A DNA stretch of 64,000 nt, from the NCBI GenBank assembly GCA_030834695.1, contig JAUQXK010000014.1:51945-115944 (forward strand), in the 5' to 3' direction. Both the position numbers and the translations under genes were made by a program. Source of the DNA: Desulfobacterales bacterium (GTDB taxonomy: Bacteria > Desulfobacterota > Desulfobacteria > Desulfobacterales > SpSt-501). Under the pieces are notes generated by a model. That model worked only from the letters and a program-made list of their open reading frames with translations. It was not told the DNA's origin and made no database searches. Shown one piece after another: positions 19,592 to 28,265 of the stretch; positions within the stretch are counted from its first letter, which is position 1, and every line of letters begins with the position of its first letter.

Positions 19592-20463
19592 GCCGTGCGG
19601 ATAAGAAAGGCAGAAGGTGGGAAGGGGAGGGTCGGACCCCGGATGGGGACCGGCAGTGGCGCGTGTTATTCATCGGCGATCACGGCAAGGTGATCGGCTT
19701 TAAGCGCATCAAGACGCTGATCGCGCTGGCCATCGGGGTTATTGCGACGGCCCTGGTTACCGTCGTCGTATTGGTGGTCGTCAATGCCAGGCTGCACGCG
19801 CGCATGCAGGAGGTTCAGGAGCACCTATCGGCCGCGCAGCTTCAAATTCAGGCGTTGCGCCAAGAGCGCGACCTGCTCACGGCCCATGTGGTCCTGGCGG
19901 AAACGAAGGTGAAGGAGGTGCTGGCCGGTGTGAGCCGGCCGGCAGCCGTGCAAAAGCCGGATTCGACCGTCGTTGCCGGAAAAGCCGTCGAATCCCGCGG
20001 ATCACCGCAGCCGCAGGCGGCGACGGAAAATCCGCCGGCATCGACAGAGCCCGCCGAGAGCGGGCGGCTTCCCGCCGGTATCGAGGAGGCGGTTGCCGTG
20101 GAGGATTTCTACGCCGGTTTGGATGCGGCGCGCCGCACGCTCAATCTTCGCTACAAATTGGTCGCCACCCGCTCGGCCCGCAAGCCGTTGACCGGGCATG
20201 TCGTCGTGGTTTTTAAGAGTCATGACATCGAGCCCGAACGATGGCTGACCATGCCGCCGGTCGATCTGCCGAAGGGCCGTCCGTCCGGGCGGCAAAAGGG
20301 CTACACCTTCTCCATCAGCCATTCCAAAGCATTTTCGCACTCGTTGCCGGCGCCGGCCGCTTTGCCCGCATACACCCAGGCGGTGCTGTATGTCTTTTCC
20401 CATGAAGGGCAGCTATTGATGGCCCGGGATTATGGCGTTGACATAAAACCGGCGGGCGGATGA
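19588..20463 (+). CDS. Unknown bitopic membrane protein with coiled coil
   Basis: A 291-residue protein I do not recognise. It has a charged cytoplasmic N terminus (1-40), one transmembrane helix (about 43-65), a predicted coiled coil (69-112), a Pro/Ala/Ser-rich linker (about 115-165) and a C-terminal domain (about 170-291) with VEDFYAGLDAARRTLNLRY and FSISHSKAFSHSLP. The layout suggests a type II membrane protein with a periplasmic C-terminal domain. It is translationally coupled to the SAM hydrolase gene (four-base overlap) and ends the ruv-led transcript just before the rplM promoter. No function is proposed. Confidence 0.75.
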   Translation: MSRADKKGRRWEGEGRTPDGDRQWRVLFIGDHGKVIGFKRIKTLIALAIGVIATALVTVVVLVVVNARLHARMQEVQEHLSAAQLQIQALRQERDLLTAHVVLAETKVKEVLAGVSRPAAVQKPDSTVVAGKAVESRGSPQPQAATENPPASTEPAESGRLPAGIEEAVAVEDFYAGLDAARRTLNLRYKLVATRSARKPLTGHVVVVFKSHDIEPERWLTMPPVDLPKGRPSGRQKGYTFSISHSKAFSHSLPAPAALPAYTQAVLYVFSHEGQLLMARDYGVDIKPAGG

Positions 20464-20478
20464 CACATCTTTTTTTTA

Positions 20479-20507
20479 TTGACATCCTCTATATTATCGC
20501 ATAAATA
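20479..20507 (+). promoter_or_regulatory. Promoter of rplM-rpsI
   Basis: TTGACA (20479-20484) with an AT-rich -10 region at about 20502-20507 (TAAATA, 17-base spacer) inside a stretch far richer in A/T than its surroundings. Confidence 0.6.
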
Positions 20508-20539
20508 TACACGATTTTGAAAGCACAGGAGCGTATATC

Positions 20540-20974
20540 GTGAAAAAATACACTTACAGCGCCAAAGATGGCGACGTTCAGGAAAAATGGTATGTGGTGG
20601 ATGCCAACGGCGCCGTTCTCGGGCGGCTGGCGTCAGCTGTGGCCGCACGCTTGCGGGGAAAGCACAACCCGCTGTTCACTCCCCATGTGGATACCGGTGA
20701 TTTCGTTGTCGTCATCAACGCCGACAAAATCAAGCTGACCGGCAAGAAATGGGTGCAGAAACTCTATCATCGGCACACCGGCTACATCGGCGGGTTGAAG
20801 ACCGCCAGCGCCAGGGAGTTATTGGAAAAGCGACCGGAAGAACTGGTCCGCCGGGCGGTTAAAGGCATGTTGCCCAAAAACAAGCTTGGCAGCCGTCTTT
20901 ACACGAAGCTCAAGGTCTATGCCGGTGGGGACCATCCCCACCAGGCCCAGCGCCCCGAATCCCTTCACGTCTAA
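20540..20974 (+). CDS. rplM: 50S ribosomal protein L13
   Basis: A 144-residue L13 with GTG start and AGGAG nine bases upstream. Family motifs are [16 protein letters not shown] near the N terminus, [18 protein letters not shown], and [15 protein letters not shown]13 binds 23S rRNA early in 50S assembly. It is cotranscribed with rpsI, as in most bacteria. Confidence 0.97.
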   Translation: MKKYTYSAKDGDVQEKWYVVDANGAVLGRLASAVAARLRGKHNPLFTPHVDTGDFVVVINADKIKLTGKKWVQKLYHRHTGYIGGLKTASARELLEKRPEELVRRAVKGMLPKNKLGSRLYTKLKVYAGGDHPHQAQRPESLHV

Positions 20975-21003
20975 ACGAATTCGCCCTATCATAGAGGAAC
21001 CGG

Positions 21004-21399
21004 ATGGAAAAGCAAGCAGCCTACTACGCTACTGGAAAACGCAAATCATCGATCGCCCGCACCTGGCTCATGCCGGGCAACGGCGCCATCATCGTCAACA
21101 ATCTGCCGGTGGAAGAATATTTCCCGCTGGAGACCACTCGCCTAGAGTTGGTCCAGCCCTTAAAATTGACCAACACCACCGGTGCCTACGACGTCAAGGT
21201 CACCGTTCAGGGCGGCGGGCCGGTCGGCCAGGCGGCGGCGATCCGTCACGGCATCACGCGAGCGTTGATTACCGCCAACCCGGATTTCCGCAGCACCCTC
21301 AAGAAAGCCGGTTTTATCAAGCGCGACCCGCGCGTCAAAGAACGTAAAAAATACGGTCAACGCTCCGCACGGGCGCGGTTCCAGTTCTCCAAACGCTAA
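21004..21399 (+). CDS. rpsI: 30S ribosomal protein S9
   Basis: A 131-residue S9. Motifs are [17 protein letters not shown] at the N terminus, [19 protein letters not shown] in the middle, and the basic tail ending [10 protein letters not shown], whose last Arg reaches the P-site tRNA in known structures. It follows rplM by 29 bases with AGAGGA before the start and is closed by a strong terminator. Confidence 0.97.
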   Translation: MEKQAAYYATGKRKSSIARTWLMPGNGAIIVNNLPVEEYFPLETTRLELVQPLKLTNTTGAYDVKVTVQGGGPVGQAAAIRHGITRALITANPDFRSTLKKAGFIKRDPRVKERKKYGQRSARARFQFSKR

Positions 21400-21425
21400 C
21401 CTTATTTTTTATCGAAACGCCAAGA

Positions 21426-21456
21426 GGGAACGGGTGGTTTGCCCGTTCCCTTTTTT
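21426..21456 (+). terminator. Rho-independent terminator after rpsI
   Basis: A 9-bp GC-rich stem, GGGAACGGG (21426-21434) with CCCGTTCCC (21442-21450), a 7-base loop, and six T at 21451-21456. Confidence 0.95.
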
Positions 21457-21496
21457 ATGATATCAACGACCGAATCCATCACCGGAGGTTTAGCGC

Positions 21497-22279
21497 ATGC
21501 TCGTGAGCACCATCGATCTCAATTCGGACGTCGGCGAAAGTTTCGGCAACTACAAACTGGGCATGGACGAGGATGTGATCCCGCTCATCAGTTCGGCCAA
21601 CATCGCCTGCGGCTATCACGCCGGGGATCCGGCCGTCATGCGTCAGACCGTCACATTGGCCCGAACGCATGGAGTCGCTCTGGGGGCGCACCCCGGATAT
21701 CCCGACCTGGTCGGTTTCGGCCGACGAAACATGGGCCTGACGCTGGAGGAGATCAAGGACCTGGTCGCGGTTCAGATCGGCGCACTCCAGGCGGTTGCGG
21801 CCTTGCAGGGAGCGCGGCTCCAACACGTCAAGCCCCACGGTGCGCTCTATACCATGGCCGTGAAGAACCCCGGCATCTGGGATGCGGTGGCGGAGGTGCT
21901 GGCCGGCCTCGATGATCGGCTGATCCTGTTTGTGCTGGCCGGCGGCGACCGCCACGAACTGGAGTCCATCGCCCAGCGCCGCGGCATCCGCATCGCTTTC
22001 GAGTTTTTCGCCGACCGGGCCTACAACCCGGATGGCTCGCTGGTTTCGCGCAAGCTGGCCGGTGCCGTGATCCACGACAACGACGTGGTGGCGGCCAAGG
22101 TGCTGAAGTTCGTCAAGGAAGGCCGGGTCAACGCCATCGACGGGTCTGACATCGCGCTCAAGGCCGAGACCATCTGCGTTCACGGCGATAACCCGAAAGC
22201 CCTGGCCCTGGTGAAAAAAATTCGCGAGACGCTGAATGCGGCCGGTGTGGCGGTGAAACCCCCGGCAGAGTTTCTTTAA
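21497..22279 (+). CDS. pxpA: 5-oxoprolinase subunit A (LamB/YcsF family)
   Basis: A 260-residue PxpA. Family motifs are DLNSDVGESFGNY (7-19), SSANIACGYHAGDP, GAHPGYPDLVGFGRR and HVKPHGALY, with late IDGSDIALKAETICVHGDNP. With PxpB and PxpC it hydrolyses 5-oxo-L-proline (pyroglutamate), a spontaneous damage product of glutamine and glutamate, to glutamate at the cost of ATP. CGGAGG precedes the start, and the stop overlaps pxpB by one base. The gene begins only about 40 bases after the rpsI terminator, so its promoter must be compact or lie within that gap. Confidence 0.94.
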   Translation: MLVSTIDLNSDVGESFGNYKLGMDEDVIPLISSANIACGYHAGDPAVMRQTVTLARTHGVALGAHPGYPDLVGFGRRNMGLTLEEIKDLVAVQIGALQAVAALQGARLQHVKPHGALYTMAVKNPGIWDAVAEVLAGLDDRLILFVLAGGDRHELESIAQRRGIRIAFEFFADRAYNPDGSLVSRKLAGAVIHDNDVVAAKVLKFVKEGRVNAIDGSDIALKAETICVHGDNPKALALVKKIRETLNAAGVAVKPPAEFL

Positions 22280-23010
22280 TGAAAAGCAATGTGGACGGAG
22301 TGCTGAGGGCTGATGGAATCGAAGGGAGTTCAACCGGCCGGCGGCATGCTCCTCTCAGATTTCGTCCCATGGGCGACCGCAGCTTTCTCGTTGAACTCGG
22401 GGAGAAAATCTCACCGGACGTCAACTGCCGCGTGCAGCAGCTCATGCGCCAGCTCCAGGACGCCCAACTGCAGGGCGTTCGGGAATTGGCCCCCGGCTAT
22501 CGGTCGCTGCTCGTCGTTTTTGACCCGCTGGCGATCGCCCCTGACCATTTGAAAGAGCGCATCACCGAAATCGACGCTCACCCCCTTGCGGCCGGTCTGA
22601 CGCCGGCCAAGCAGCTCACGGTGCCGGTGTTTTACGGCGGGGAATACGGACCGGACCTGGAGGCCGTGGCGGCCCAGATCGGCATTTCCACCGACGAGGT
22701 GGTCCGACTCCATACCGGGACCGTTTACCGGGTCTACATGATCGGCTTCACGCCGGGGTACCCTTACCTGGGCGAACTGCCGGCGGAACTGGCTGTTCCC
22801 CGGCGCCGCACGCCGCGCACGCGAGTCCCGAAGGGTTCGGTGGGCATCGCTCAGCGGCAGACGGGCATTTATCCGGTGGAAAGCCCCGGCGGCTGGCAAA
22901 TCATCGGATGGACCCCCATCGAGCTTTTCGATTCCGGCCGTCCGCTGCCGTCGCTGCTGGAGATGGGCGATCGGGTTAAATTCGAAGCCGTGCGGCCAGT
23001 GGAGATTTGA
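22279..23010 (+). CDS. pxpB: 5-oxoprolinase subunit B (KipI family)
   Basis: A 243-residue PxpB with MGDRSFLVELGEKI near the start, the cyclophilin-like core motif YRVYMIGFTPGYPYLGELP, and SVGIAQRQTGIYPVESPGGWQIIGWTP. The B. subtilis homologue KipI was first described as an inhibitor of kinase KinA; the metabolic role in 5-oxoprolinase is the general one. The first 30 residues are an unusual Ser/Gly/Arg-rich extension, so the true start could be the ATG for MGDRSF at about 22369. Confidence 0.93.
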   Translation: MKSNVDGVLRADGIEGSSTGRRHAPLRFRPMGDRSFLVELGEKISPDVNCRVQQLMRQLQDAQLQGVRELAPGYRSLLVVFDPLAIAPDHLKERITEIDAHPLAAGLTPAKQLTVPVFYGGEYGPDLEAVAAQIGISTDEVVRLHTGTVYRVYMIGFTPGYPYLGELPAELAVPRRRTPRTRVPKGSVGIAQRQTGIYPVESPGGWQIIGWTPIELFDSGRPLPSLLEMGDRVKFEAVRPVEI

Positions 23011-23013
23011 GAT

Positions 23014-23973
23014 ATGGCGGGCGCGAAGACCTTCGAGGTGCTGTCTCCCGGGATCATGAGCACGGTCCAGGACCTCGGCCGGTTCGGCTGCGCGCGATAC
23101 GGCGTCGCGGCCAGCGGAGCGCTGGACGGATTCGCCACGCGGGTGGGCAACCTCCTGGTCGGAAACGACGAGAATGCAGCCGTCGTGGAGACCACCCTGA
23201 TGGGGCTGCGGATGAAGGCCCTCAGGGACACGGTGGTCGCCGTCACCGGCGGGAACCTCCAGCCGCGATCGGACCGCGACCTCCTGCCGTTGTGGCGATC
23301 GAAACTGGTTCGAGAGGGCGAGATCATCGGTTTTTCGGGGCCTGCGAGCGGATTTCGTGCCTACCTCGCCGTCGCGGGCGGCTTCAAGGTAGCGTCGGTC
23401 ATGGGCAGCCGGTCGACCAACCTGGCTTCGGGATTCGGCGGCTTCGAAGGGCGTGCGCTGCGCAAGGGAGACATCCTCGCCGCCGGGCCTACCGGAGATC
23501 CCGTTCGTTTTGCGGACCGGGTCTTCCCGCCGGAGGCGGTCCCCGTCTACGCTTCGCCCTGGCGCTTGCGGATCCTCTGGGGCCCGCAGGACGACCATTT
23601 TTCAGAAGAAGGCCGGCAAACCTTCGTGACAGCCGCATTTTCGGTGTCGCCCGATTCCGATCGCACCGGCATCCGCTTGAATGGCCCGGCCGTCGGCCGG
23701 AAGCCCGGCTTGGACGAATCCATCATCTCCGAGGGGATCCTGTCGGGCGCGATTCAGGTCCCGGGCGACGGTCAGCCCATTATCATCTTGGGTGAAACGG
23801 CTTCGGGCGGGTACCGCAAGATCGCCACGGTGGTTTCCGCCGATTTGCACTTGCTCGGCCAAATCACTCCCGGGGATGAGATTCGCTTCGAGGCGGTGGC
23901 GATGGAGACGGCTGTTCAGGCGTTGCGGGAGTTGCAGAACAAAATCGATAAATTTAAACGAAGCCTAAAATGA
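23014..23973 (+). CDS. pxpC: 5-oxoprolinase subunit C (KipA family)
   Basis: A 319-residue PxpC with FEVLSPGIMSTVQDLGRFG at the N terminus, GALDGFATRVGNLLVGN, FRAYLAVAGGF and GMR-type C-terminal motifs including IIILGETASGGYRKIATV. It forms the catalytic complex with PxpB; PxpA supplies the third subunit. It ends the pxpABC operon and converges on the PilZ gene. Confidence 0.94.
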   Translation: MAGAKTFEVLSPGIMSTVQDLGRFGCARYGVAASGALDGFATRVGNLLVGNDENAAVVETTLMGLRMKALRDTVVAVTGGNLQPRSDRDLLPLWRSKLVREGEIIGFSGPASGFRAYLAVAGGFKVASVMGSRSTNLASGFGGFEGRALRKGDILAAGPTGDPVRFADRVFPPEAVPVYASPWRLRILWGPQDDHFSEEGRQTFVTAAFSVSPDSDRTGIRLNGPAVGRKPGLDESIISEGILSGAIQVPGDGQPIIILGETASGGYRKIATVVSADLHLLGQITPGDEIRFEAVAMETAVQALRELQNKIDKFKRSLK

Positions 23974-24049
23974 AGCAAAGCGGCCGCCAGCCCATGCCGT
24001 CCTGAATTCCATGCCCATGGATATCTCTGCAAACGCTCTGGAAGAAAGT

Positions 24050-24478
24050 TCACACCAAGTCCAATGGACGACCAGCAAGATCTATGCTTCCGGCCGGCAC
24101 TGCGTTCTGATCGATAAGCCGCTTTCTTCCGTAAAAATAGGCTCTGATGATTTTGGCGGCAAAATCCGCCTGTTCTAGCTCGGTTCCCTGAAAGCTTAGA
24201 CCGGTATGGACCAGCCCCTGATCCGTTCCCAAATCCGCCTTCCTTGAATAGACCATTTTACAGCCGATCTGGACGACTTTGTTTTCAATATCGATGAAAC
24301 TGACGCCAACGTATTCGGTAGCAACAAAATCCAAGGATTCAAGCAGAAGCCCGCCGAGGCTCACATCCAGCGCGATACCGATCGCCTCAGGCCCTGTTTT
24401 CGATTGGTCTTCGAACAGCGTGTAGATCACGGGCACGTGAATGTGCACCCGGGGATATTTACGCCGGTTTACGGACAA
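24050..24478 (-). CDS. PilZ-domain protein
   Basis: A 142-residue single-domain PilZ protein. The c-di-GMP-binding signatures are present: RRKYPRV (5-11, the RxxxR box) and DVSLGGLLLES (38-48, the DxSxxG box). Single-domain PilZ proteins usually pass a c-di-GMP signal to a partner controlling motility, surface growth or secretion; no partner is evident beside it. It is convergent with pxpC and leads away from the liv operon. Confidence 0.87.
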   Translation of the reverse strand: MSVNRRKYPRVHIHVPVIYTLFEDQSKTGPEAIGIALDVSLGGLLLESLDFVATEYVGVSFIDIENKVVQIGCKMVYSRKADLGTDQGLVHTGLSFQGTELEQADFAAKIIRAYFYGRKRLIDQNAVPAGSIDLAGRPLDLV

Positions 24479-24789
24479 TCGACGGCTCCATTTTATTATA
24501 GACGGTACACCAAGCGGCTCAGCCGCTGTGCTGCCTTATTTTTCCAGCTAATCACTTAAACTCGTTACAAAGATTATCGTTAAACCGGACTCAATTGATA
24601 TCGGTAGATACCGGTCGATTCTTTAGAGGGTCTTTAAATCTTGCCAGGGAGATGGACGGCGCCGGGTAATAAAAATGGCGATTGGGTTCGGTTCAGTGTG
24701 TCGGTTGTGTCAATAAATTCGTGGGATCGACCGGTGCTGCCTCTTCAAAATGGAGCGCGGCCCGGATTGGCAGCTGCTTGCGAAAATGG
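24479..24789. other. 311-base gap between the PilZ gene and livF
   Basis: Noncoding and richer in A/T than its flanks, especially 24530-24630. It should hold the PilZ promoter (minus strand) and the 3' end of the liv transcript. I see no convincing hairpin with a T run and no small gene. Confidence 0.5.
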
Positions 24790-25506
24790 CTATATGCCCA
24801 AGAACGCCTGCCGGAACGTGTCGCTCGCCAGCAGGGCTTTGCCGCTGCCTTCGCCGACCATGCGACCGGTCTGGATCACATAGCCCCGGTCGGCCAGATC
24901 CAGCGCTTCGCGCACGTTCTGCTCGACCAGCAGGATGGTCATGCCTTCTTCCTTGAGGCGCCGGACCGTGTCCAGCACCTCGTCCACCAGTTTGGGGGCC
25001 AGCCCCAGCGACGGTTCGTCCAGCATCAGGATCTGCGGCCGCGACATCAGGCCCCGGCCGATGGCCACCATCTGCTGCTCACCGCCGGACAGGGTGGATG
25101 CCGGCTGGAGGCGGCGCTCCCTGAGGCGCGGGAACAACGTGTAGACAAAATCCAGGCTTTCCTGAATCCGGCGCGCATCCGATAGAATATAGGCCCCCAG
25201 CATCAGGTTCTCCTCGACCGCCAGGGGCCGGAAGAGCATTTTCTCCTCGGGGACGTAGACGATTCCGAGGCGTACGATCTCTTCGGTCCGCAGCCGGTGG
25301 ATTTCCCTGCCCGAAAAAACGATCTGTCCTTCGAATGCCCGCTGGGTGCCCATGATCGCGCGCAGGAGGGTGGATTTGCCGGCCCCGTTGGCGCCGACCA
25401 CACAAACGGTCTCGCCGGCATTCACCGCCAGGGAAACCCCCTGCAGCACCGGCAGGCCCGAGTACCTGACTTTGATATTTTTGACTTCAAGAATCGGCGC
25501 GGCCAT
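24790..25506 (-). CDS. livF: Branched-chain amino acid-type ABC transporter ATPase LivF
   Basis: A 238-residue ABC ATPase of the LivF subfamily. Walker A is GANGAGKSTLLRA, the signature is LSGGEQQMVAIGRGLM, Walker B is ILMLDEPSLGLAP, and the switch His lies in the TILLVEQNVREAL segment. The start MAAPILEVKNIK (25506) is chosen; it overlaps livG by 20 bases. LivFGHMJ systems import hydrophobic amino acids, but the class also transports amides, urea and other small organic acids, so the substrate is open. Confidence 0.92.
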   Translation of the reverse strand: MAAPILEVKNIKVRYSGLPVLQGVSLAVNAGETVCVVGANGAGKSTLLRAIMGTQRAFEGQIVFSGREIHRLRTEEIVRLGIVYVPEEKMLFRPLAVEENLMLGAYILSDARRIQESLDFVYTLFPRLRERRLQPASTLSGGEQQMVAIGRGLMSRPQILMLDEPSLGLAPKLVDEVLDTVRRLKEEGMTILLVEQNVREALDLADRGYVIQTGRMVGEGSGKALLASDTFRQAFLGI

Positions 25507-26269
25507 GATGTTCGTGACGATCTCCGTCCGAGGAAACCTTTCGTTCGCGTACATAACGTTCCCCCAGGTAAGCCTTGATGACCACAGGATTCCGGGCCAC
25601 GTCGCGGGGGGGGCCTTCGGCGATCTTCTTGCCGTAGTCGAGGACGATGACCCGCTGGCTGACGTTCATCACCAGCTCCATGACGTGTTCGATCAGCATC
25701 ACGGTGATCCCGAGATCCGCGTGAATGTGGCGGATGCCGGCCATGATGTCTTCGATTTCGCTGGGGTTCAGTCCGGCGGCCACTTCGTCGAGCAACAGCA
25801 GCCGGGGAGATGTGGCCAGGGCCGTGGCCATGGTCACGCGTTTCTGGGCGGCGACCGGCAGTTCGCTGACGAGATTCAACTTGAGATCCCTTAGACCGAT
25901 GTCGTCGAGAATGCCCTCCGCCAAGGCTCTGGCCTTGGACTGCGAGCGGGTGTGCATGAAGCATCCCACCATCACGTTTTCCAGGACATTGAGATCACCG
26001 GCGGCCACGTAAACCTGAAAAGTCCGCGCCAGTCCGCGCCGGGCCATCTCGGGGGCGCCGAGCGCGGTGACGTCTTCGCCGGCGAAGACGATGCGGCCGG
26101 ACGTGGGCGGGAACATCCCGGCGATGCAGTTGAACAGGGTGGTCTTGCCGGCGCCGTTCGGTCCGATGAGGCCCAGCAGTTCCCCCTGGTCCACCGTGAA
26201 GGACACGTCGTCGTTGGCCTTGAGGCCGCCGAACGCCTTGACCAGGTTGTGAACCTCCAGCAGCGCCAT
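25487..26269 (-). CDS. livG: Branched-chain amino acid-type ABC transporter ATPase LivG
   Basis: A 260-residue LivG ATPase. Walker A is GPNGAGKTTLFNCIAGM, the longer LivG-specific insert contains RTFQVYVAAGDLNVLENV, the signature-region motif is ELPVAAQKRVTMATAL (a divergent form of the usual LSYGxQR), and Walker B is LLLLDEVAAGLNPSE. The divergence from LSGGQ or LSYGQ is notable but seen in some HAAT-family members. The start MALLEVHNLVKAFGG sits exactly at the livM stop. Confidence 0.9.
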   Translation of the reverse strand: MALLEVHNLVKAFGGLKANDDVSFTVDQGELLGLIGPNGAGKTTLFNCIAGMFPPTSGRIVFAGEDVTALGAPEMARRGLARTFQVYVAAGDLNVLENVMVGCFMHTRSQSKARALAEGILDDIGLRDLKLNLVSELPVAAQKRVTMATALATSPRLLLLDEVAAGLNPSEIEDIMAGIRHIHADLGITVMLIEHVMELVMNVSQRVIVLDYGKKIAEGPPRDVARNPVVIKAYLGERYVRERKVSSDGDRHEHHGRADS

Positions 26270-27276
26270 CAGATGCGTTTCCTCCGGCGGATCTTTTCGA
26301 CGATGCCCCAGAGACCGCGAGGCTCGAACGCCGAGATGATCATGATGATGAGGCCGTAAAGGATCAGGTCGATCCCGACCAGCCCGGCTGCCGCCCCCAG
26401 CCACTCCTTCAGGTAGCTCTTCAGCGGGATCAAGACGCCGGCGCCGATGATCGGGCCCCAAAGGGAGCCGGCGCCGCCGAGCATGGCCATCAGCGCGATC
26501 AGGATCGAGATGTCCAAGCTCATGGTGTCTTCCGGCTCGATGTTCTTGACGTAGACGGCGTGAAAAGAGCCGACCACGCTGACGAAGGCTGTGGCGATGG
26601 CGTAAGTCTTGATCTTGGCCCAGTGGACGTTGATGCCGAGCGAGCGGGCCACCTCCTCGTTGTCCTTGATCGAGCGCAGCTGGAACCCGAGCCGGGATTT
26701 GCGGAACCAGTTCATGTAGAGCAGGCCGATGATGAACAAGCCGAAGATGGTGTAGTAATAGTATACGTCTTCCTTGAAGATCAGCCGCAGGAAATCGGGC
26801 GTCTGGTATTTGAAGGGCAGGATGCCGAGGCCGCGGGCCGCGCCGACGAATTTCCAGACCTCAAAAATGTCTTTGAGCACCAGCGAGGTGGCGATGGTGG
26901 CGATGGCGAAGTAGTGGCCCTTGAGTTGGAACAGCGGGTAGCCGATGATGAACGACCACCCGATCGAAAGGCAGGCACCCAACGGCATCGACACCCAGAA
27001 GGGGATGTCCCAGCGCAGCAGACAGACCGTGGTGGTGTAGGCGCCGATGCCCACGTATTGGGCCTTGCCCAGATCGACCTGGCCGCCGTAGCCGCCGATC
27101 GTGTTCCAGCCCATGCCGTAGAGGGAGAACATCAGAAACTGGATCATGGTCGCCATGGCAAAGGCGGAGTGCGGAAACAGCGGGAAGGTGACCAGGAGCA
27201 AAACCACTGCCAGGGCGACCATGCGGTCGATTCGCGGGAAGTCGGAGAAATCCAGCGCGTTTCTTATTGCTTCCAT
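26269..27276 (-). CDS. livM: Branched-chain amino acid-type ABC transporter permease LivM
   Basis: A 335-residue permease with about nine to ten hydrophobic segments and the family motifs GGYGGQVDLGKAQYVGIGAY near the N-terminal third and a LGGAGSLWGPIIGAGVL loop near the C terminus that contacts the ATPase. It overlaps livH by 13 bases and abuts livG, giving a tight H-M-G-F order. Confidence 0.93.
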   Translation of the reverse strand: MEAIRNALDFSDFPRIDRMVALAVVLLLVTFPLFPHSAFAMATMIQFLMFSLYGMGWNTIGGYGGQVDLGKAQYVGIGAYTTTVCLLRWDIPFWVSMPLGACLSIGWSFIIGYPLFQLKGHYFAIATIATSLVLKDIFEVWKFVGAARGLGILPFKYQTPDFLRLIFKEDVYYYYTIFGLFIIGLLYMNWFRKSRLGFQLRSIKDNEEVARSLGINVHWAKIKTYAIATAFVSVVGSFHAVYVKNIEPEDTMSLDISILIALMAMLGGAGSLWGPIIGAGVLIPLKSYLKEWLGAAAGLVGIDLILYGLIIMIISAFEPRGLWGIVEKIRRRKRI

Positions 27277-28178
27277 CCGAACAATCCCCTCGGGCTGATC
27301 AGCATGATCACGAAATAGCTGACATAGATCCAGGTGTATTTGAAAGAAGTCATGGGCACCGCGTCCATCCAGCTGATGTTGAACGTGATGGCGAAGAAAT
27401 CCCAGAAACCCGGAATCTCCATGATGAACCCCACCACGAGGCCCGCAAAAAAGGCGCCCGGCACGCTGCCGAATCCTCCCAGCGCCACCACGGTGAAGGC
27501 GATCATGGTGAAGATCAGCCCCACGTAAGGATTGACCGACCAGAAGTTGACGATGAGGGCTCCGGCGATGGTCACCGTGGCGCCCCCGATGCCCCAGGCC
27601 AGGGCGTTCATGCGTTCGGTGGGGATGCCCATGTAGCGCGCGCCCTGGCGGTTCAGGGCGGTGGCGGTGAGCGCCTTGCCGAGCTTGGTCCGGTTCATCA
27701 GCAGCCAGACGCCGACGAAAGACAGCACGGCCAGGACGGCCACGGCCAGCTTGGTGGCCGAGATGATGATGCCCATGCCGACGTCGAAGCTCTTGCCGAC
27801 GAGCAGGCCATGGTGCAGCGCGCGGTCTTCCGACCCGAAGAAAAGCAGCGCGATGTTTCTCAGCACCAGCATCAGTCCGAAGGTCCCGAGCAGTTGGGCG
27901 ATCATCGGTCCGCGCAGGAGGTATTTTACAAACCCGCCGTAGCAGAGGACCCCGAGCAGGAAGCCGATGCCGGCCGCCAGCGGCAGGGTGAGCAACGGAT
28001 CCAGCCCCGTGGCCTGGGCGGTGAGCAAGCCGGTGTACATGCCGATCATCAGGAACTCGCCGTGAGCGAAATTGACGATGTCCATCAAACCGAAAATGAC
28101 GGTCAGCCCCAGCGCGACGAGGGACAAAACCATTCCCAGCAGGATGCCGGACGCAATGGACCCCAACAGGATGTCCAT
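27264..28178 (-). CDS. livH: Branched-chain amino acid-type ABC transporter permease LivH
   Basis: A 304-residue permease with about eight hydrophobic segments and LivH motifs VFGLMDIVNFAHGEFLMIG (about 28-46) and VVALGGFGSVPGAFFAGLVVG. It follows livJ across an 87-base gap that holds a strong hairpin, so its expression is probably lower than that of the binding protein. Confidence 0.93.
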   Translation of the reverse strand: MDILLGSIASGILLGMVLSLVALGLTVIFGLMDIVNFAHGEFLMIGMYTGLLTAQATGLDPLLTLPLAAGIGFLLGVLCYGGFVKYLLRGPMIAQLLGTFGLMLVLRNIALLFFGSEDRALHHGLLVGKSFDVGMGIIISATKLAVAVLAVLSFVGVWLLMNRTKLGKALTATALNRQGARYMGIPTERMNALAWGIGGATVTIAGALIVNFWSVNPYVGLIFTMIAFTVVALGGFGSVPGAFFAGLVVGFIMEIPGFWDFFAITFNISWMDAVPMTSFKYTWIYVSYFVIMLISPRGLFGWKQ

Positions 28179-28207
28179 GGAACCCCTTTCGTCAAGGTTA
28201 AACCTCC

Positions 28208-28243
28208 GGCCCCCTTCCTCCGTGCGGTTGGAGGACGGGGGCC
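28208..28243 (-). terminator. Intercistronic hairpin between livJ and livH
   Basis: A 14-bp stem with one mismatch (28208-28221 with 28230-28243) around an 8-base loop, very GC-rich and with no T run. Its position after the binding-protein gene fits 3'-end protection or partial termination that lets LivJ exceed the permease. Confidence 0.7.
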
Positions 28244-28265
28244 AGGATGATCCGGTCGAAGCGCG

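Noticed and set aside
27267..28250. Long open frame on the + strand opposite livH (327 residues)
   Set aside because: It mirrors the codon structure of livH, has a low-complexity Asp/Gln/His-rich translation, and matches no family; it is a high-GC shadow frame.
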